From: an uncultured Paracoccus sp.
GTDB taxonomy: Bacteria > Pseudomonadota > Alphaproteobacteria > Rhodobacterales > Rhodobacteraceae
Length of the DNA stretch: 43,825 bases
Direction: 5' to 3'
NCBI RefSeq assembly: GCF_947496875.1
Contig: NZ_CANMEH010000019.1
Location: forward strand, 1 to 43,825
This document shows positions 15,824 through 23,686 of the stretch, one piece after another. Position 1 is the first letter of the stretch; each line of letters starts with the position of its first letter. Made by a program: the position numbers and the translations under genes. A model generated the notes under the pieces. The model saw only the letters and a list, made by a program, of their open reading frames with translations, did not search any database and was not told the DNA's origin.

Positions 15824-16921
15824 TCACGTGTTGAAGAGGAAATGCAGGACGTCGCCGTCCTCCACCTCGTAGCTCTTGCCCTCGACGCGGAACTTGCCCG
15901 CCTCACGGGCGCCGGCCTCGCCCTGCCCGGCGACGTAATCGTCATATGCGACGGTCTCGGCGCGGATGAATCCCTTTTCGAAATCGCCGTGGATCACCCC
16001 GGCTGCCTGGGGGGCCAGTGTGCCGCGGGTGATCGTCCAGGCGCGCGCCTCCTTGGGGCCGACGGTGAAATAGGTCTGCAGCCCCAGCAACTGGTAGGCG
16101 GCGCGGATCAGACGGTCCAGACCGGCTTCCTGCAGGCCCATCTCGGACAGGAACATCTGCGCCTCGTCCTCGGGCAACTGGCTGATCTCTTCCTCGATCC
16201 GGGCCGAGATCACGACATGCCCGGCGCCCTGCTCGCGGGCCATCTCCGCCACGCGGTCGCTTTGCGCGTTGCCGGACGCGGCCCTGTCCTCCTCGACGTT
16301 GCAGACATAGAGCACCGGCTTGGCGGTCAGCAGCTGCAGCATGGTCCAGGCCTTGCGATCGTCCTCGGACACGGCAACCGTTCGCGCCGGGCGCCCGGCT
16401 TCCAGTGCGGTCTGCGCCTGCTTCAACAGGCGGTCGTGGGTCGCGGCTTCCTTGTCGCCGCCCTTCAGCTTGCGTTGCAGGCCCGTCAGTCGCCGTTCGA
16501 TGGATTCCAGATCGGCGATCATCAACTCGGTCTCGATCGTCTCGGCATCGGCGACGGGATCGATGCGCCCCTCGACATGGGTGATGTCGCCGTCCTCGAA
16601 ACAGCGCAGGACATGCGCGATGGCGTCCACCTCGCGGATGTTGGCCAGGAACTGGTTGCCCAGCCCTTCGCCGCGCGACGCGCCCCTGACCAGTCCGGCG
16701 ATGTCCACGAACGTGATGCGGGTGGGGATGATCTGCCGCGATCCGGCGATCGCGGCGAGCGTATCGAGCCTTGGATCGGGGACCGCGACCTCGCCCACGT
16801 TCGGCTCGATCGTGCAGAACGGAAAGTTGGCGGCCTGCGCGGCGGCCGTCCTGGTCAGGGCGTTGAACAGCGTCGATTTGCCGACATTCGGCAGCCCGAC
16901 GATTCCCATGCGAAAGCCCAT
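15824..16921 (-). CDS. ychF: YchF/OLA1-family ribosome-associated ATPase
   Basis: A complete 365-residue Obg-related P-loop protein. The G1 motif GLPNVGKS is at 9-16, followed by [23 protein letters not shown] (G3 with switch). In place of NKxD it has NVEED, which explains why YchF prefers ATP over GTP. The TGS domain forms the C-terminus ([15 protein letters not shown] to [11 protein letters not shown]). It binds the 70S ribosome and is linked to stress and translation-quality responses. It is divergent from trpA across 161 bases. Confidence 0.95.
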   Translation of the reverse strand: MGFRMGIVGLPNVGKSTLFNALTRTAAAQAANFPFCTIEPNVGEVAVPDPRLDTLAAIAGSRQIIPTRITFVDIAGLVRGASRGEGLGNQFLANIREVDAIAHVLRCFEDGDITHVEGRIDPVADAETIETELMIADLESIERRLTGLQRKLKGGDKEAATHDRLLKQAQTALEAGRPARTVAVSEDDRKAWTMLQLLTAKPVLYVCNVEEDRAASGNAQSDRVAEMAREQGAGHVVISARIEEEISQLPEDEAQMFLSEMGLQEAGLDRLIRAAYQLLGLQTYFTVGPKEARAWTITRGTLAPQAAGVIHGDFEKGFIRAETVAYDDYVAGQGEAGAREAGKFRVEGKSYEVEDGDVLHFLFNT

Positions 16922-17082
16922 GCCCTGTTCCTTTCCGTGTGTTGCCGCCTTCTAGGTCAGGGCGCCGTGACCGTCCAGTTCCGGCATCAGCCCCGGCCAA
17001 CCCGGCGCTCGGGGGACACCGTTTCCCTTTTCCTGCCGCGCGCCGCGTCCTATGACGGGTCGACCCTGATCCGGAAGGCCCC

Positions 17083-17880
17083 ATGACCCGCATCGATCGC
17101 CGTTTCGCCGACCTTGCCCAGCAGAACCGCAAGGCGTTCGTCAGCTACATGATGGCCCACGATCCCGACCGCGACACGTCGCTGGCGATCATGCGCGGCC
17201 TGCCGGCGGCCGGGGTGGACATCATCGAACTGGGGATGCCGTTCACCGACCCGATGGCCGACGGCCCGACCATCCAGGCAGCCGGGCAGCGGGCGCTGGC
17301 CGCGGGCGGCAGCGTGACGAATACGCTGTCGATGGTCCGCGAGTTCCGGCACCATGACGATGACACGCCAGTGGTCCTGATGGGGTACTACAATCCGATC
17401 TACGCGCGGCAGGGCGGGGTCGAGAGGTTCCTGGCCGAGGCGGTGGATGCGGGGGTGGACGGGCTGATCGTTGTGGATCTGCCCCCCGAAGAGGATGCGG
17501 AACTGTGCCTGCCGGCCCGCAAGGTGGGGCTGAACTTCATCCGCCTGGCCACGCCCACCACCGACGACCGGCGGCTGCCGGCGGTGGTCGCGAACACGTC
17601 GGGGTTCGTCTACTACGTGTCGGTCACCGGGATCACGGGCGGCCAGGCAGCCGATCCTGCCGCAGTCGCCCCCGAGGTCGCGCGCGTGCGCAGGGCCGCC
17701 GGACTGCCCGTCGTCGTGGGCTTCGGGATCGCCACGCCGGACGCGGCCCGGACCGTGGCGGCGGTCGCGGACGGCTGTGTGGTCGGCAGCGCGATCGTCA
17801 AGCAGATCGCCGAGGGCAAGCAGGTCGACGAGGTGCTGGCGTTCGTCCGCACACTCGCCGACGGGGCGCATGGCGGCTGA
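17083..17880 (+). CDS. trpA: Tryptophan synthase alpha chain
   Basis: A 265-residue TIM-barrel protein that cleaves indole-3-glycerol phosphate to indole and glyceraldehyde 3-phosphate and channels indole to TrpB. The catalytic pair Glu49 (IIELGMPF) and Asp60 ([10 protein letters not shown]) is present. Loop 6 and the phosphate-binding GFGIATPD segment and VGSAIV strand are intact. The early loop reads MAHDPD where a Gly usually precedes DPD; this may be a lineage feature. trpB and trpF are not adjacent, so in this organism trpA lies apart or ends an operon outside the usual order. The acetyltransferase gene follows after 16 bases and is probably cotranscribed. Confidence 0.95.
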   Translation: MTRIDRRFADLAQQNRKAFVSYMMAHDPDRDTSLAIMRGLPAAGVDIIELGMPFTDPMADGPTIQAAGQRALAAGGSVTNTLSMVREFRHHDDDTPVVLMGYYNPIYARQGGVERFLAEAVDAGVDGLIVVDLPPEEDAELCLPARKVGLNFIRLATPTTDDRRLPAVVANTSGFVYYVSVTGITGGQAADPAAVAPEVARVRRAAGLPVVVGFGIATPDAARTVAAVADGCVVGSAIVKQIAEGKQVDEVLAFVRTLADGAHGG

Positions 17881-17896
17881 GGGCAGCCGATCTCCG

Positions 17897-18391
17897 ATGA
17901 TCCGGTCTGCCCGAGCAGCAGATGCCCCTGGGATCGCGGCGATCTGGAACCCGATCATCCGCGACACCGTGGTGACCTTCTGGCCGACCGAGCGCGAGCC
18001 GGGCGAAATCGCCGAGATGATCGCCGCCCGTCAGTCGCAGGGGCACGCCTTCCTGGTCGCGGAAGGGACAGAGGGGATCACCGGGTTTGCAGCCACCACA
18101 CAGTTCAGGGGCGGTGCGGGCTATGCGCGCACGCTTGAACACACGGTTCACGTGGCGCCACATTGCCGCGGCCAAGGCCTTGGCCGGGCGTTGATGGCGG
18201 CGATTCAGGACCATTCGCGACAAGGTGGCGCGCGGAACCTGATTGGCGCGGTCACCGCGTCCAATGGCGAATCCCTGACGTTCCATGCCCGGCTCGGGTT
18301 CACCGAATGGGGGCGTATCCCGAACGCAGGCTGGAAGTTCGGGCAGTTCCACGATCTCGTTTTCGTCGGCAAGGATCTGACCGGCGGCTGA
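17897..18391 (+). CDS. GNAT acetyltransferase of the phosphinothricin/methionine-sulfoximine type
   Basis: A 164-residue single-domain GNAT. It has the family pattern IRxAxxxDAPxIAxIWNxxIRDTVVTFWP at the N-terminus, LEHTVHVAPHCRGQGLGRAL with the acetyl-CoA pyrophosphate loop RGQGLG, and NGESLTFHARLGFTEWG for motif B. Enzymes of this type acetylate methionine sulfoximine, phosphinothricin and similar glutamate analogues, or sometimes aromatic amines. The ATG at 17897 is chosen because family homology begins there and GAGGG precedes it. It is 16 bases behind trpA. Confidence 0.85.
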   Translation: MIRSARAADAPGIAAIWNPIIRDTVVTFWPTEREPGEIAEMIAARQSQGHAFLVAEGTEGITGFAATTQFRGGAGYARTLEHTVHVAPHCRGQGLGRALMAAIQDHSRQGGARNLIGAVTASNGESLTFHARLGFTEWGRIPNAGWKFGQFHDLVFVGKDLTGG

Positions 18392-18472
18392 CCAAGGTGC
18401 TGTCCAGCGCCCGCCGGCCGGACCCCGCGCCTGATCTTTCCCCCGCCGGGTCATCCCGCTACGCTGCACGTC

Positions 18473-19201
18473 ATGGATGATCTGGCCCCGCCCCCCGGTT
18501 CCGAGGCACCGCAACTGCCGCCGCCGCGGGGATTCTGGCAGCGCATCGGGGATCGGCTCGCCGCCCTGATGGGCCGTCACCCGTCAGCGGTGCCGCCCGA
18601 ACGGTCGGTCGCGTTCACCATCGCGATCATCGCGCTGGGGGCCAAGATCGCCAAGGCCGACGGGCGGGTGGCCCGCGAGGAAGTTGCGGCGTTTCGACGG
18701 ATCTTCAAGATTCCGCGCACCGAGGAACGCCACGCCGCGCGGGTGTTCGATCTGGCGCGTCGGGATGTGGCCGGCTTCGATCTGTGGGCACAGCGGGTCG
18801 CCGCGATGTTCCCGCCCGGAGATCCGGTGCTGGTCGATGTGCTGGAAGGGCTGCACATCATCGCCATCGCCGATCACGAACTGCACGAGGCGGAGCGGAT
18901 CTACCTGGACGAGGTCGCGCGCATATTCGGGATCGACGCCGTCACCGTGGCGGGCATGCGCGCCCGCCATGATCGAAACCACGGATGCCCGCCCTGCGAC
19001 GTGCTTGGCATTCCGCCCGGCACACCCCTGCCCGAGGCACGGGCCCGCTGGCGGCAGCTGGTCCGCGAAAACCACCCGGACCGTGCGCAGGCGCATGGAT
19101 TGCCCCCCGAGGCGGTCCGGCTGGCTGAAACCAGGACCCGCGCGATCAACGCGGCATGGGAGGCCTACCGCTCCGGCGGCTGGCCGGAGGCGAAGAGGTG
19201 A
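18473..19201 (+). CDS. TerB-J-domain protein (DjlA-like co-chaperone without membrane anchor)
   Basis: A 242-residue protein. Residues about 45-165 are a TerB-like helical domain (ALGAKIAKADGRVAREE with acidic pairs typical of TerB). Residues about 175-235 are a C-terminal J domain with the HPD motif at 201-203 (RENHPDRAQ), which would stimulate Hsp70 ATPase. A Pro-rich N-terminus (1-20) replaces the transmembrane helix of Escherichia coli DjlA, so this form is probably cytosolic. The J domain begins CDVLGIPPGTPLPEAR, normal for this branch. It stands alone between the acetyltransferase and an exported protein, all on the same strand. Confidence 0.85.
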   Translation: MDDLAPPPGSEAPQLPPPRGFWQRIGDRLAALMGRHPSAVPPERSVAFTIAIIALGAKIAKADGRVAREEVAAFRRIFKIPRTEERHAARVFDLARRDVAGFDLWAQRVAAMFPPGDPVLVDVLEGLHIIAIADHELHEAERIYLDEVARIFGIDAVTVAGMRARHDRNHGCPPCDVLGIPPGTPLPEARARWRQLVRENHPDRAQAHGLPPEAVRLAETRTRAINAAWEAYRSGGWPEAKR

Positions 19202-19307
19202 AGCCGTGCCATGGCAGGGGCGACGACGTGCCGCCTGCCGGACCTCGGAACCTGTGGGCAGCCCGGCCGTTTCGGTAGGTGGCTCCGCACCGGAAAGGAC
19301 CCATTCC

Positions 19308-19814
19308 ATGTTACATCGCGCGGTGGTTGCCTGTGCATTGACGCTGCTGAGCCCGGCCGCGTTCGCGCAAGGCTATACGTTCGAGATGCCGCGGGCCGAT
19401 CAATCGACGCCCCCGGTGGCAATCCCGGATGGACAACAGCCGCCGACCGAGCCAGAGGCGCCCGACATCGACGAAACGCTCGACGGCTCGCTCGACACGA
19501 TCTTCGACAACCTGTTCCGGCGGGCCGAGCCTCACCTGCAGGGTCTGGCGCAGGAACTGCAAGGTACGTTCGGCGAACTGGCGCCGGCATTTCGTGAACT
19601 CGGCGGTCTGATCGACGACATCGGGAACTACGAACCGCCGGAACGGCTGCCGAACGGGGACATCCTGATCCGCCGCAGGGCCGACGCCCCGCCCCCGCCA
19701 CCACTGGAAGAACTGCCCAACCTGCTGCCCCGCGGGGACGATACCGAACGCGAGTCACCCTGGTCGGTGCCCACGGCGCCTGTCGATCCCGACCAGCCGC
19801 AGATCGACCTCTAG
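19308..19814 (+). CDS. Exported Pro-rich protein of unknown function
   Basis: A 168-residue protein with a clear Sec signal peptide (MLHRAVVACALTLLSPAAFA, cleavage before QGY). The mature part starts with a Pro/Glu-rich linker, has an amphipathic helical stretch at about 58-105 (DGSLDTIFDNLFRR then LQGLAQELQGTFGEL), then LPNGDILIRRR and a Pro-rich tail. Rhodobacterales genomes carry relatives misnamed AAA+ family ATPase; no nucleotide-binding motif is present here. GGAAAGGA precedes the ATG at 19308. Its stop codon interlocks with that of the convergent exonuclease gene: the four bases CTAG at 19811-19814 supply both TAG codons. Function unknown, periplasmic location likely. Confidence 0.8.
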   Translation: MLHRAVVACALTLLSPAAFAQGYTFEMPRADQSTPPVAIPDGQQPPTEPEAPDIDETLDGSLDTIFDNLFRRAEPHLQGLAQELQGTFGELAPAFRELGGLIDDIGNYEPPERLPNGDILIRRRADAPPPPPLEELPNLLPRGDDTERESPWSVPTAPVDPDQPQIDL

Positions 19815-21253
19815 GCCGGGGCGGGCGTCTCGTTCGCATCACCGATCAGGCTGCGGAACCGACGCGCCTCGCGCCGCACGTCGGTCAGCGTCTCGATTCC
19901 TTTCTGCTGCAGCCCCGGGATCAGGCGCAGGTAGCACTTGGCCGTTGCCACCGCGTCGCCCATCGCCGTGTGCCTGTCGTCCGGGGGGATCTCGACCCCC
20001 AGCCGCGCGGCCAGCGCGTCCAGCGAGTGATCGGCCGAGCCGCCCCAGATCATCGCGGACAGCAGGACCGTGTCCAGCACCGGGTTGTCGAACGCCAGTC
20101 CGGTGGTCTGCTGGGCGGCGCGCAGCAGACCCATGTCATAGGGGGCGTTGTGGGCCAGCAGCATCTCTGTCCCGGTGAAGTGAACGAACCCTTCCAGAAC
20201 CCGCTTGATGTCGGGGGCGTCGGCGACCATCGCGTCGGTGATGCCGTGGACGCGGGTCGACAGGGGCGGAATGGGGCAGCCCGGGTTGACAAGCGCATCA
20301 AAGCGCTCGCCCGTCAGGCGGCCGCGTGACACCCGCACCCCGGCGATCTGGACGATCCGGGCGGTCGCGGGATCCAGCCCCGTAGCCTCGGTGTCGAACA
20401 CCACGCAGGCCAGCCGATCCAGCCGCAACGCGCCCTCGGGGGCGGCGCTGTCGGGACGTTGGAAATCATGTGTGGTCCCCGTCAGCTGCCGACCGTTCGC
20501 CTCGGCCGGCAGAGGGCAGTCTGGGCGCAGCACCAGCAGCAATGCCCGGTCGCCGCCGATCCCCACGCGCCGCAGCCGCCCGCACAGCACCCGTTCATCC
20601 GGCATCGAAAAGGACACCTCGAGCCCATCCTGTGCCGCGGGTTCGTCCAGCCGGGCACACCATTCCTCCATCGCCCGCGGTTCCAGAGCCGGGCCCAGCG
20701 GACGACCGAGGGCGAGCCGCGGCAGCAACCGACCGGCCTGACTATCATAGAACATGACGCGGCCGTCCTCGTCGGCCATCACGGCCCCGGCATTCAGTTC
20801 GCCAAGGATCGTTTCCAGCATGGTGCGGTCCTGCTGCAGGTCGGCCGCATGGCGCTGAACCTCCTGGGTCAGCGCCTCGGCCGCCTGCGCCCGTGCCTCG
20901 GCCGCTGCCCGCGCCGCGGGTGCGAGATCGGCGAGGTACAGCCCATCGTCGCCCTCAGGCGTGCTGCCGGTGCGCAGCCCGCCCGACAGCCGTTCGATGG
21001 GCTTGGCAACGTTCTGATCGAACAGCAGCCATACCCATGCGATCGCCCCCAGCGACCCGAGCCCGGCCAGCAGCCCTCCGGTGATCAGCGCGGGAATCGC
21101 CCCGGGCGCCGCTGCCCCCAGGAATGCGACCCCCGACACGCTCAGCCGATAGTTCACGACCCACATGGCCGCCGCCACGAACAGCAGGATCACCGCTGCC
21201 AGGCCGGCAAAGATCAGGAACACCCGCAGGCGCAGGGACAGGTTCAACAGCAT
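19811..21253 (-). CDS. Membrane-tethered DEDDh exonuclease (DnaQ-like)
   Basis: A 480-residue protein that joins two N-terminal transmembrane helices (about 8-35 and 50-78) and a PAS-like middle region (about 150-270, ending LLLVLRPDCPL) to a C-terminal 3'-5' exonuclease of the Pol III epsilon type. Exonuclease motifs are ACVVFDTEATGLDP (Exo I Asp/Glu), HNAPYDMGLL (Exo II) and DRHTAMGDAVAT (Exo III His and Asp). The ATG at 21253 starts the hydrophobic region; the frame upstream is a shadow. Fusing a nuclease to a sensor-like membrane N-terminus is known in Rhodobacterales proteins but its job is unclear. The true replicative epsilon subunit should be a shorter protein elsewhere. Downstream of the DUF294 and DUF-type membrane gene, it may belong to the acetate-regulatory group. 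Confidence 0.85.
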   Translation of the reverse strand: MLLNLSLRLRVFLIFAGLAAVILLFVAAAMWVVNYRLSVSGVAFLGAAAPGAIPALITGGLLAGLGSLGAIAWVWLLFDQNVAKPIERLSGGLRTGSTPEGDDGLYLADLAPAARAAAEARAQAAEALTQEVQRHAADLQQDRTMLETILGELNAGAVMADEDGRVMFYDSQAGRLLPRLALGRPLGPALEPRAMEEWCARLDEPAAQDGLEVSFSMPDERVLCGRLRRVGIGGDRALLLVLRPDCPLPAEANGRQLTGTTHDFQRPDSAAPEGALRLDRLACVVFDTEATGLDPATARIVQIAGVRVSRGRLTGERFDALVNPGCPIPPLSTRVHGITDAMVADAPDIKRVLEGFVHFTGTEMLLAHNAPYDMGLLRAAQQTTGLAFDNPVLDTVLLSAMIWGGSADHSLDALAARLGVEIPPDDRHTAMGDAVATAKCYLRLIPGLQQKGIETLTDVRREARRFRSLIGDANETPAPA

Positions 21254-21311
21254 CGTTCGTCCCCCCTCTCGTCTTGCCGGCACCCTCCAGGACCTGCGCA
21301 GGCGACGCCGG

Positions 21312-21818
21312 TCAGCCGCCGCCGCACGCGACCCGATAGGCCGGATCATCCTCCCCCGCGGTGCTCCAGGCGGCAGCACTGCCATCCGCCGTGAGCGGGC
21401 GCTGCCGGCCCGCGGCACAGTCGAATTCCATCCGCACGAGCCGGGTCATCTGCCCCCGCTCGACCAGCAGGACGCTGCCCGTCGCGGTTTCGCCGCGTCG
21501 GCCCACCTCCGCGCGATCCATCGCGGTGAAGCGGGTGGTGACGGGAACCACGAAGGTCCAGGGCCGCATCCCCTTCAGCCCGGTGCCGGTCCCCAGCACC
21601 TCCACCGTGTCGGGCAGCTGCGCCTGCAGACGCGGGAACCATGCATAGTCGTTCCAAATGGTGAACCCGACCATCGCGGCGGCGATCGTGAACGGCATGA
21701 CCGCGCGGGGCCACGGCCGGCCCATGCGGCGGGCCATGTGCCCGCCGGCATAGGTGATCGCGGCCGCCATGATCGCCACGGCGAAAATTCCCAGGATCTG
21801 GCTGGCCATCGTGTTCAC
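21312..21818 (-). CDS. Small membrane protein of unknown function
   Basis: A 168-residue protein with two predicted transmembrane helices (about 6-27 and 40-58, the second including MVGFTIWNDYAWF), followed by a soluble part facing one side (LPDTVEVLGTGTGLKGMRPW to AYRVACGGG). I do not recognise a named domain. Its GTG start at 21818 overlaps the stop of the cNMP/CBS protein by four bases (GTGA), so it is translationally coupled to it. It precedes the exonuclease gene by 58 bases. The co-occurrence with the regulatory protein suggests a related role. Confidence 0.7.
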   Translation of the reverse strand: MNTMASQILGIFAVAIMAAAITYAGGHMARRMGRPWPRAVMPFTIAAAMVGFTIWNDYAWFPRLQAQLPDTVEVLGTGTGLKGMRPWTFVVPVTTRFTAMDRAEVGRRGETATGSVLLVERGQMTRLVRMEFDCAAGRQRPLTADGSAAAWSTAGEDDPAYRVACGGG

Positions 21819-23629
21819 GCCAGGACGCCTCGCCCGCTCGCCGCAGACTGCATCGTGCGCACCACGACGAAGGCATCGCGCAGGTGGCTGCGCCGGAAGT
21901 CCGGCAGGTCCGAGGGGGACAGGAAATTGTCGGGCTTGTGCCCGCGCCGGACCTGACGGGCCTGATGATCCAGCCGTTCGGTCTGGATCAGGTCATAGGC
22001 GGCGATCAGGTCGTCGCCGCCGCTGGTCGATACCACGCCATCCTGCTGCGCGGCCAGCAGCCGCGACCGGGTATTGACCGCGCCGATCCGGCCCCGCAGC
22101 GCGTAGATGCGGCCCAGATCGACAACCGGCACCACCCCGTTCATCTTCATGTCCAACTGGTGACGGTGTTCGCCCGACCGGATCGTCGCCAAGCCGCCAA
22201 TCAGGCCCAACGGAGGCCGGTGCTTCAGCGAGTTCGAGATCATGTGCGCGACGAAGATCTGGTCCCGCGCCGCATGTTCCAGCGTCTCGTCCTTCAGCGT
22301 GTCGAGCAATGCGCCGTCGCCCGCGATCGCGCGCAGGTCGAACATGACGCTGGCCAGCATCTGTGCCTGCGGGTCCGGGGTGTCGATCCAGCCGCGGAAA
22401 TAGCGGCGCCAGGTCCGCAGCGGCTGCCGCCAGCGGGCGTTCGATGCCATCATGTCGCCGGGACAGAACATATAGCCGCTGCGGTCCAGCCCCGCAGTGA
22501 CGCGGCGGGCCAGTTCCGCGAACCACGGGTCGTCGGCCGCCGCGTCGTCCGCCATGATCAGGCAGTTGTCCTGGTCCGAAATGCCGGTCTGTTCCTGCCG
22601 GCCCTGGCTGCCGCAGGCGGCCCAGCACCAGGCTGTCGGTGCCGGCCCAAGCTCTCCTTCGGTCAGGTGAATAAGCCGTCGCGTGGCCGCGTCGGCCACG
22701 TCGGTGACCATGCGGGTGACCACCTCGTGGCGCAGATGCGCGCCGACGAGGCTGGCGAGCAGGTCGGGAATCCGCGCGGTGACCACCGCAATCTGGTCCG
22801 CCGTATCGGCCGCCATGATGTCGTGCACCAGCACCGAAGCCGACACCGCCTGAACCCGCATCAGGTCGGTCTGGGTCACCATGCCGGCGAACCGGCCCCT
22901 GGCGACCACCGGCAGGTGCCCGATCCGGCGTTCCACCATCGCGGACAGGACATCCGCGCCCAGCGCGTCGGGGTCCAGCGTGTGCGGATCGCCTGTCATT
23001 ACCAGCGACACCGGCTCGCCCCCATCCTGCCCCTCGGCCACGACCCGGTTCGACATGTCCCGGACCGTGACGATGCCCACCAGGCGATCGTCGCGGACGA
23101 CGCCGATCGAACTGACATGCGCGTCACGCATCATCCGCGCGGCCTCGATGATCGGGGTCTCGGGTGAACAGAAGAGCGGTTCGCGTGTCAGGAAGTCCGC
23201 GACCCTGGCGGCAGCGACTGCCGACGGCGCCAGGTCCGACCGCCGTCCTCGATCGAAGAACCGTGCAAACGCGGGCGACTGGCGGATCAGCTGGGTGAGG
23301 GCGCCCTTGGGCAGCATCAGCAGGGTGCCGTCGTCGATCACCCGGGCGTTCGTCGCGGCCAGTCCATCGCGCAGCAGGCCACGCTCGCCAAAGCTGTTGC
23401 CGCGGCTCAGCTGCGACACGATCTCGCCTTCGGTATCCGTGATCTCGACCGTGCCGCTGTCGACCAGATACAGGCCGTCGAGCGGCTGGCCGGCATGATA
23501 GACCGCGGTGCCGGCCGTCACCGACTGGCGCGCAAAGAACCCGGCGACCCGGGCGAGTTCGTCATGCGGCAGCGTGTTGTAGGGGTGCAGCGTGGAGATG
23601 AAGCGCAACGTCTCGTCGGTATCGGTCAT
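21815..23629 (-). CDS. cNMP-binding / CBS / DUF294 nucleotidyltransferase-like regulatory protein
   Basis: A 604-residue cytosolic regulator. Residues about 10-125 are a cyclic-nucleotide-binding fold (GTAVYHAGQPLDGLYLVDSG, SFGERGLL). Residues about 148-275 hold two CBS domains (SSIGVVRDDRLVGIVTVRD; GHLPVVARGRFAGMVTQTD). Then comes the DUF294 putative nucleotidyltransferase: GSQGRQEQ at 340-347 with Asp352 and Asp354, the GlnD-type GS...D-x-D pattern, followed by the DUF294 C-terminal domain (440-600). It lies directly downstream of the symporter and DUF4212 genes. This exact neighbourhood is common, and such proteins are thought to tune acetate or other short-chain acid uptake in response to adenine nucleotides. 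Enzymatic activity is not established. Confidence 0.88.
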   Translation of the reverse strand: MTDTDETLRFISTLHPYNTLPHDELARVAGFFARQSVTAGTAVYHAGQPLDGLYLVDSGTVEITDTEGEIVSQLSRGNSFGERGLLRDGLAATNARVIDDGTLLMLPKGALTQLIRQSPAFARFFDRGRRSDLAPSAVAAARVADFLTREPLFCSPETPIIEAARMMRDAHVSSIGVVRDDRLVGIVTVRDMSNRVVAEGQDGGEPVSLVMTGDPHTLDPDALGADVLSAMVERRIGHLPVVARGRFAGMVTQTDLMRVQAVSASVLVHDIMAADTADQIAVVTARIPDLLASLVGAHLRHEVVTRMVTDVADAATRRLIHLTEGELGPAPTAWCWAACGSQGRQEQTGISDQDNCLIMADDAAADDPWFAELARRVTAGLDRSGYMFCPGDMMASNARWRQPLRTWRRYFRGWIDTPDPQAQMLASVMFDLRAIAGDGALLDTLKDETLEHAARDQIFVAHMISNSLKHRPPLGLIGGLATIRSGEHRHQLDMKMNGVVPVVDLGRIYALRGRIGAVNTRSRLLAAQQDGVVSTSGGDDLIAAYDLIQTERLDHQARQVRRGHKPDNFLSPSDLPDFRRSHLRDAFVVVRTMQSAASGRGVLA

Positions 23630-23650
23630 CGTTGCGCCTCGGAAATGAAA

Positions 23651-23676
23651 GGCCGCGCCCCGATCGGGGCGCGGCC
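23651..23676 (-). terminator. Perfect 26-bp palindrome after the symporter gene, probable terminator/attenuator
   Basis: The bases from GGCCGCGCCCCG to CGGGGCGCGGCC make a perfect inverted repeat, which on the minus strand is followed by TTTCATTTCC. It sits 11 bases after the symporter stop and 22 bases before the start of the regulatory gene, so it could reduce read-through into that gene. Confidence 0.55.
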
Positions 23677-23686
23677 ACGGGGCAGG

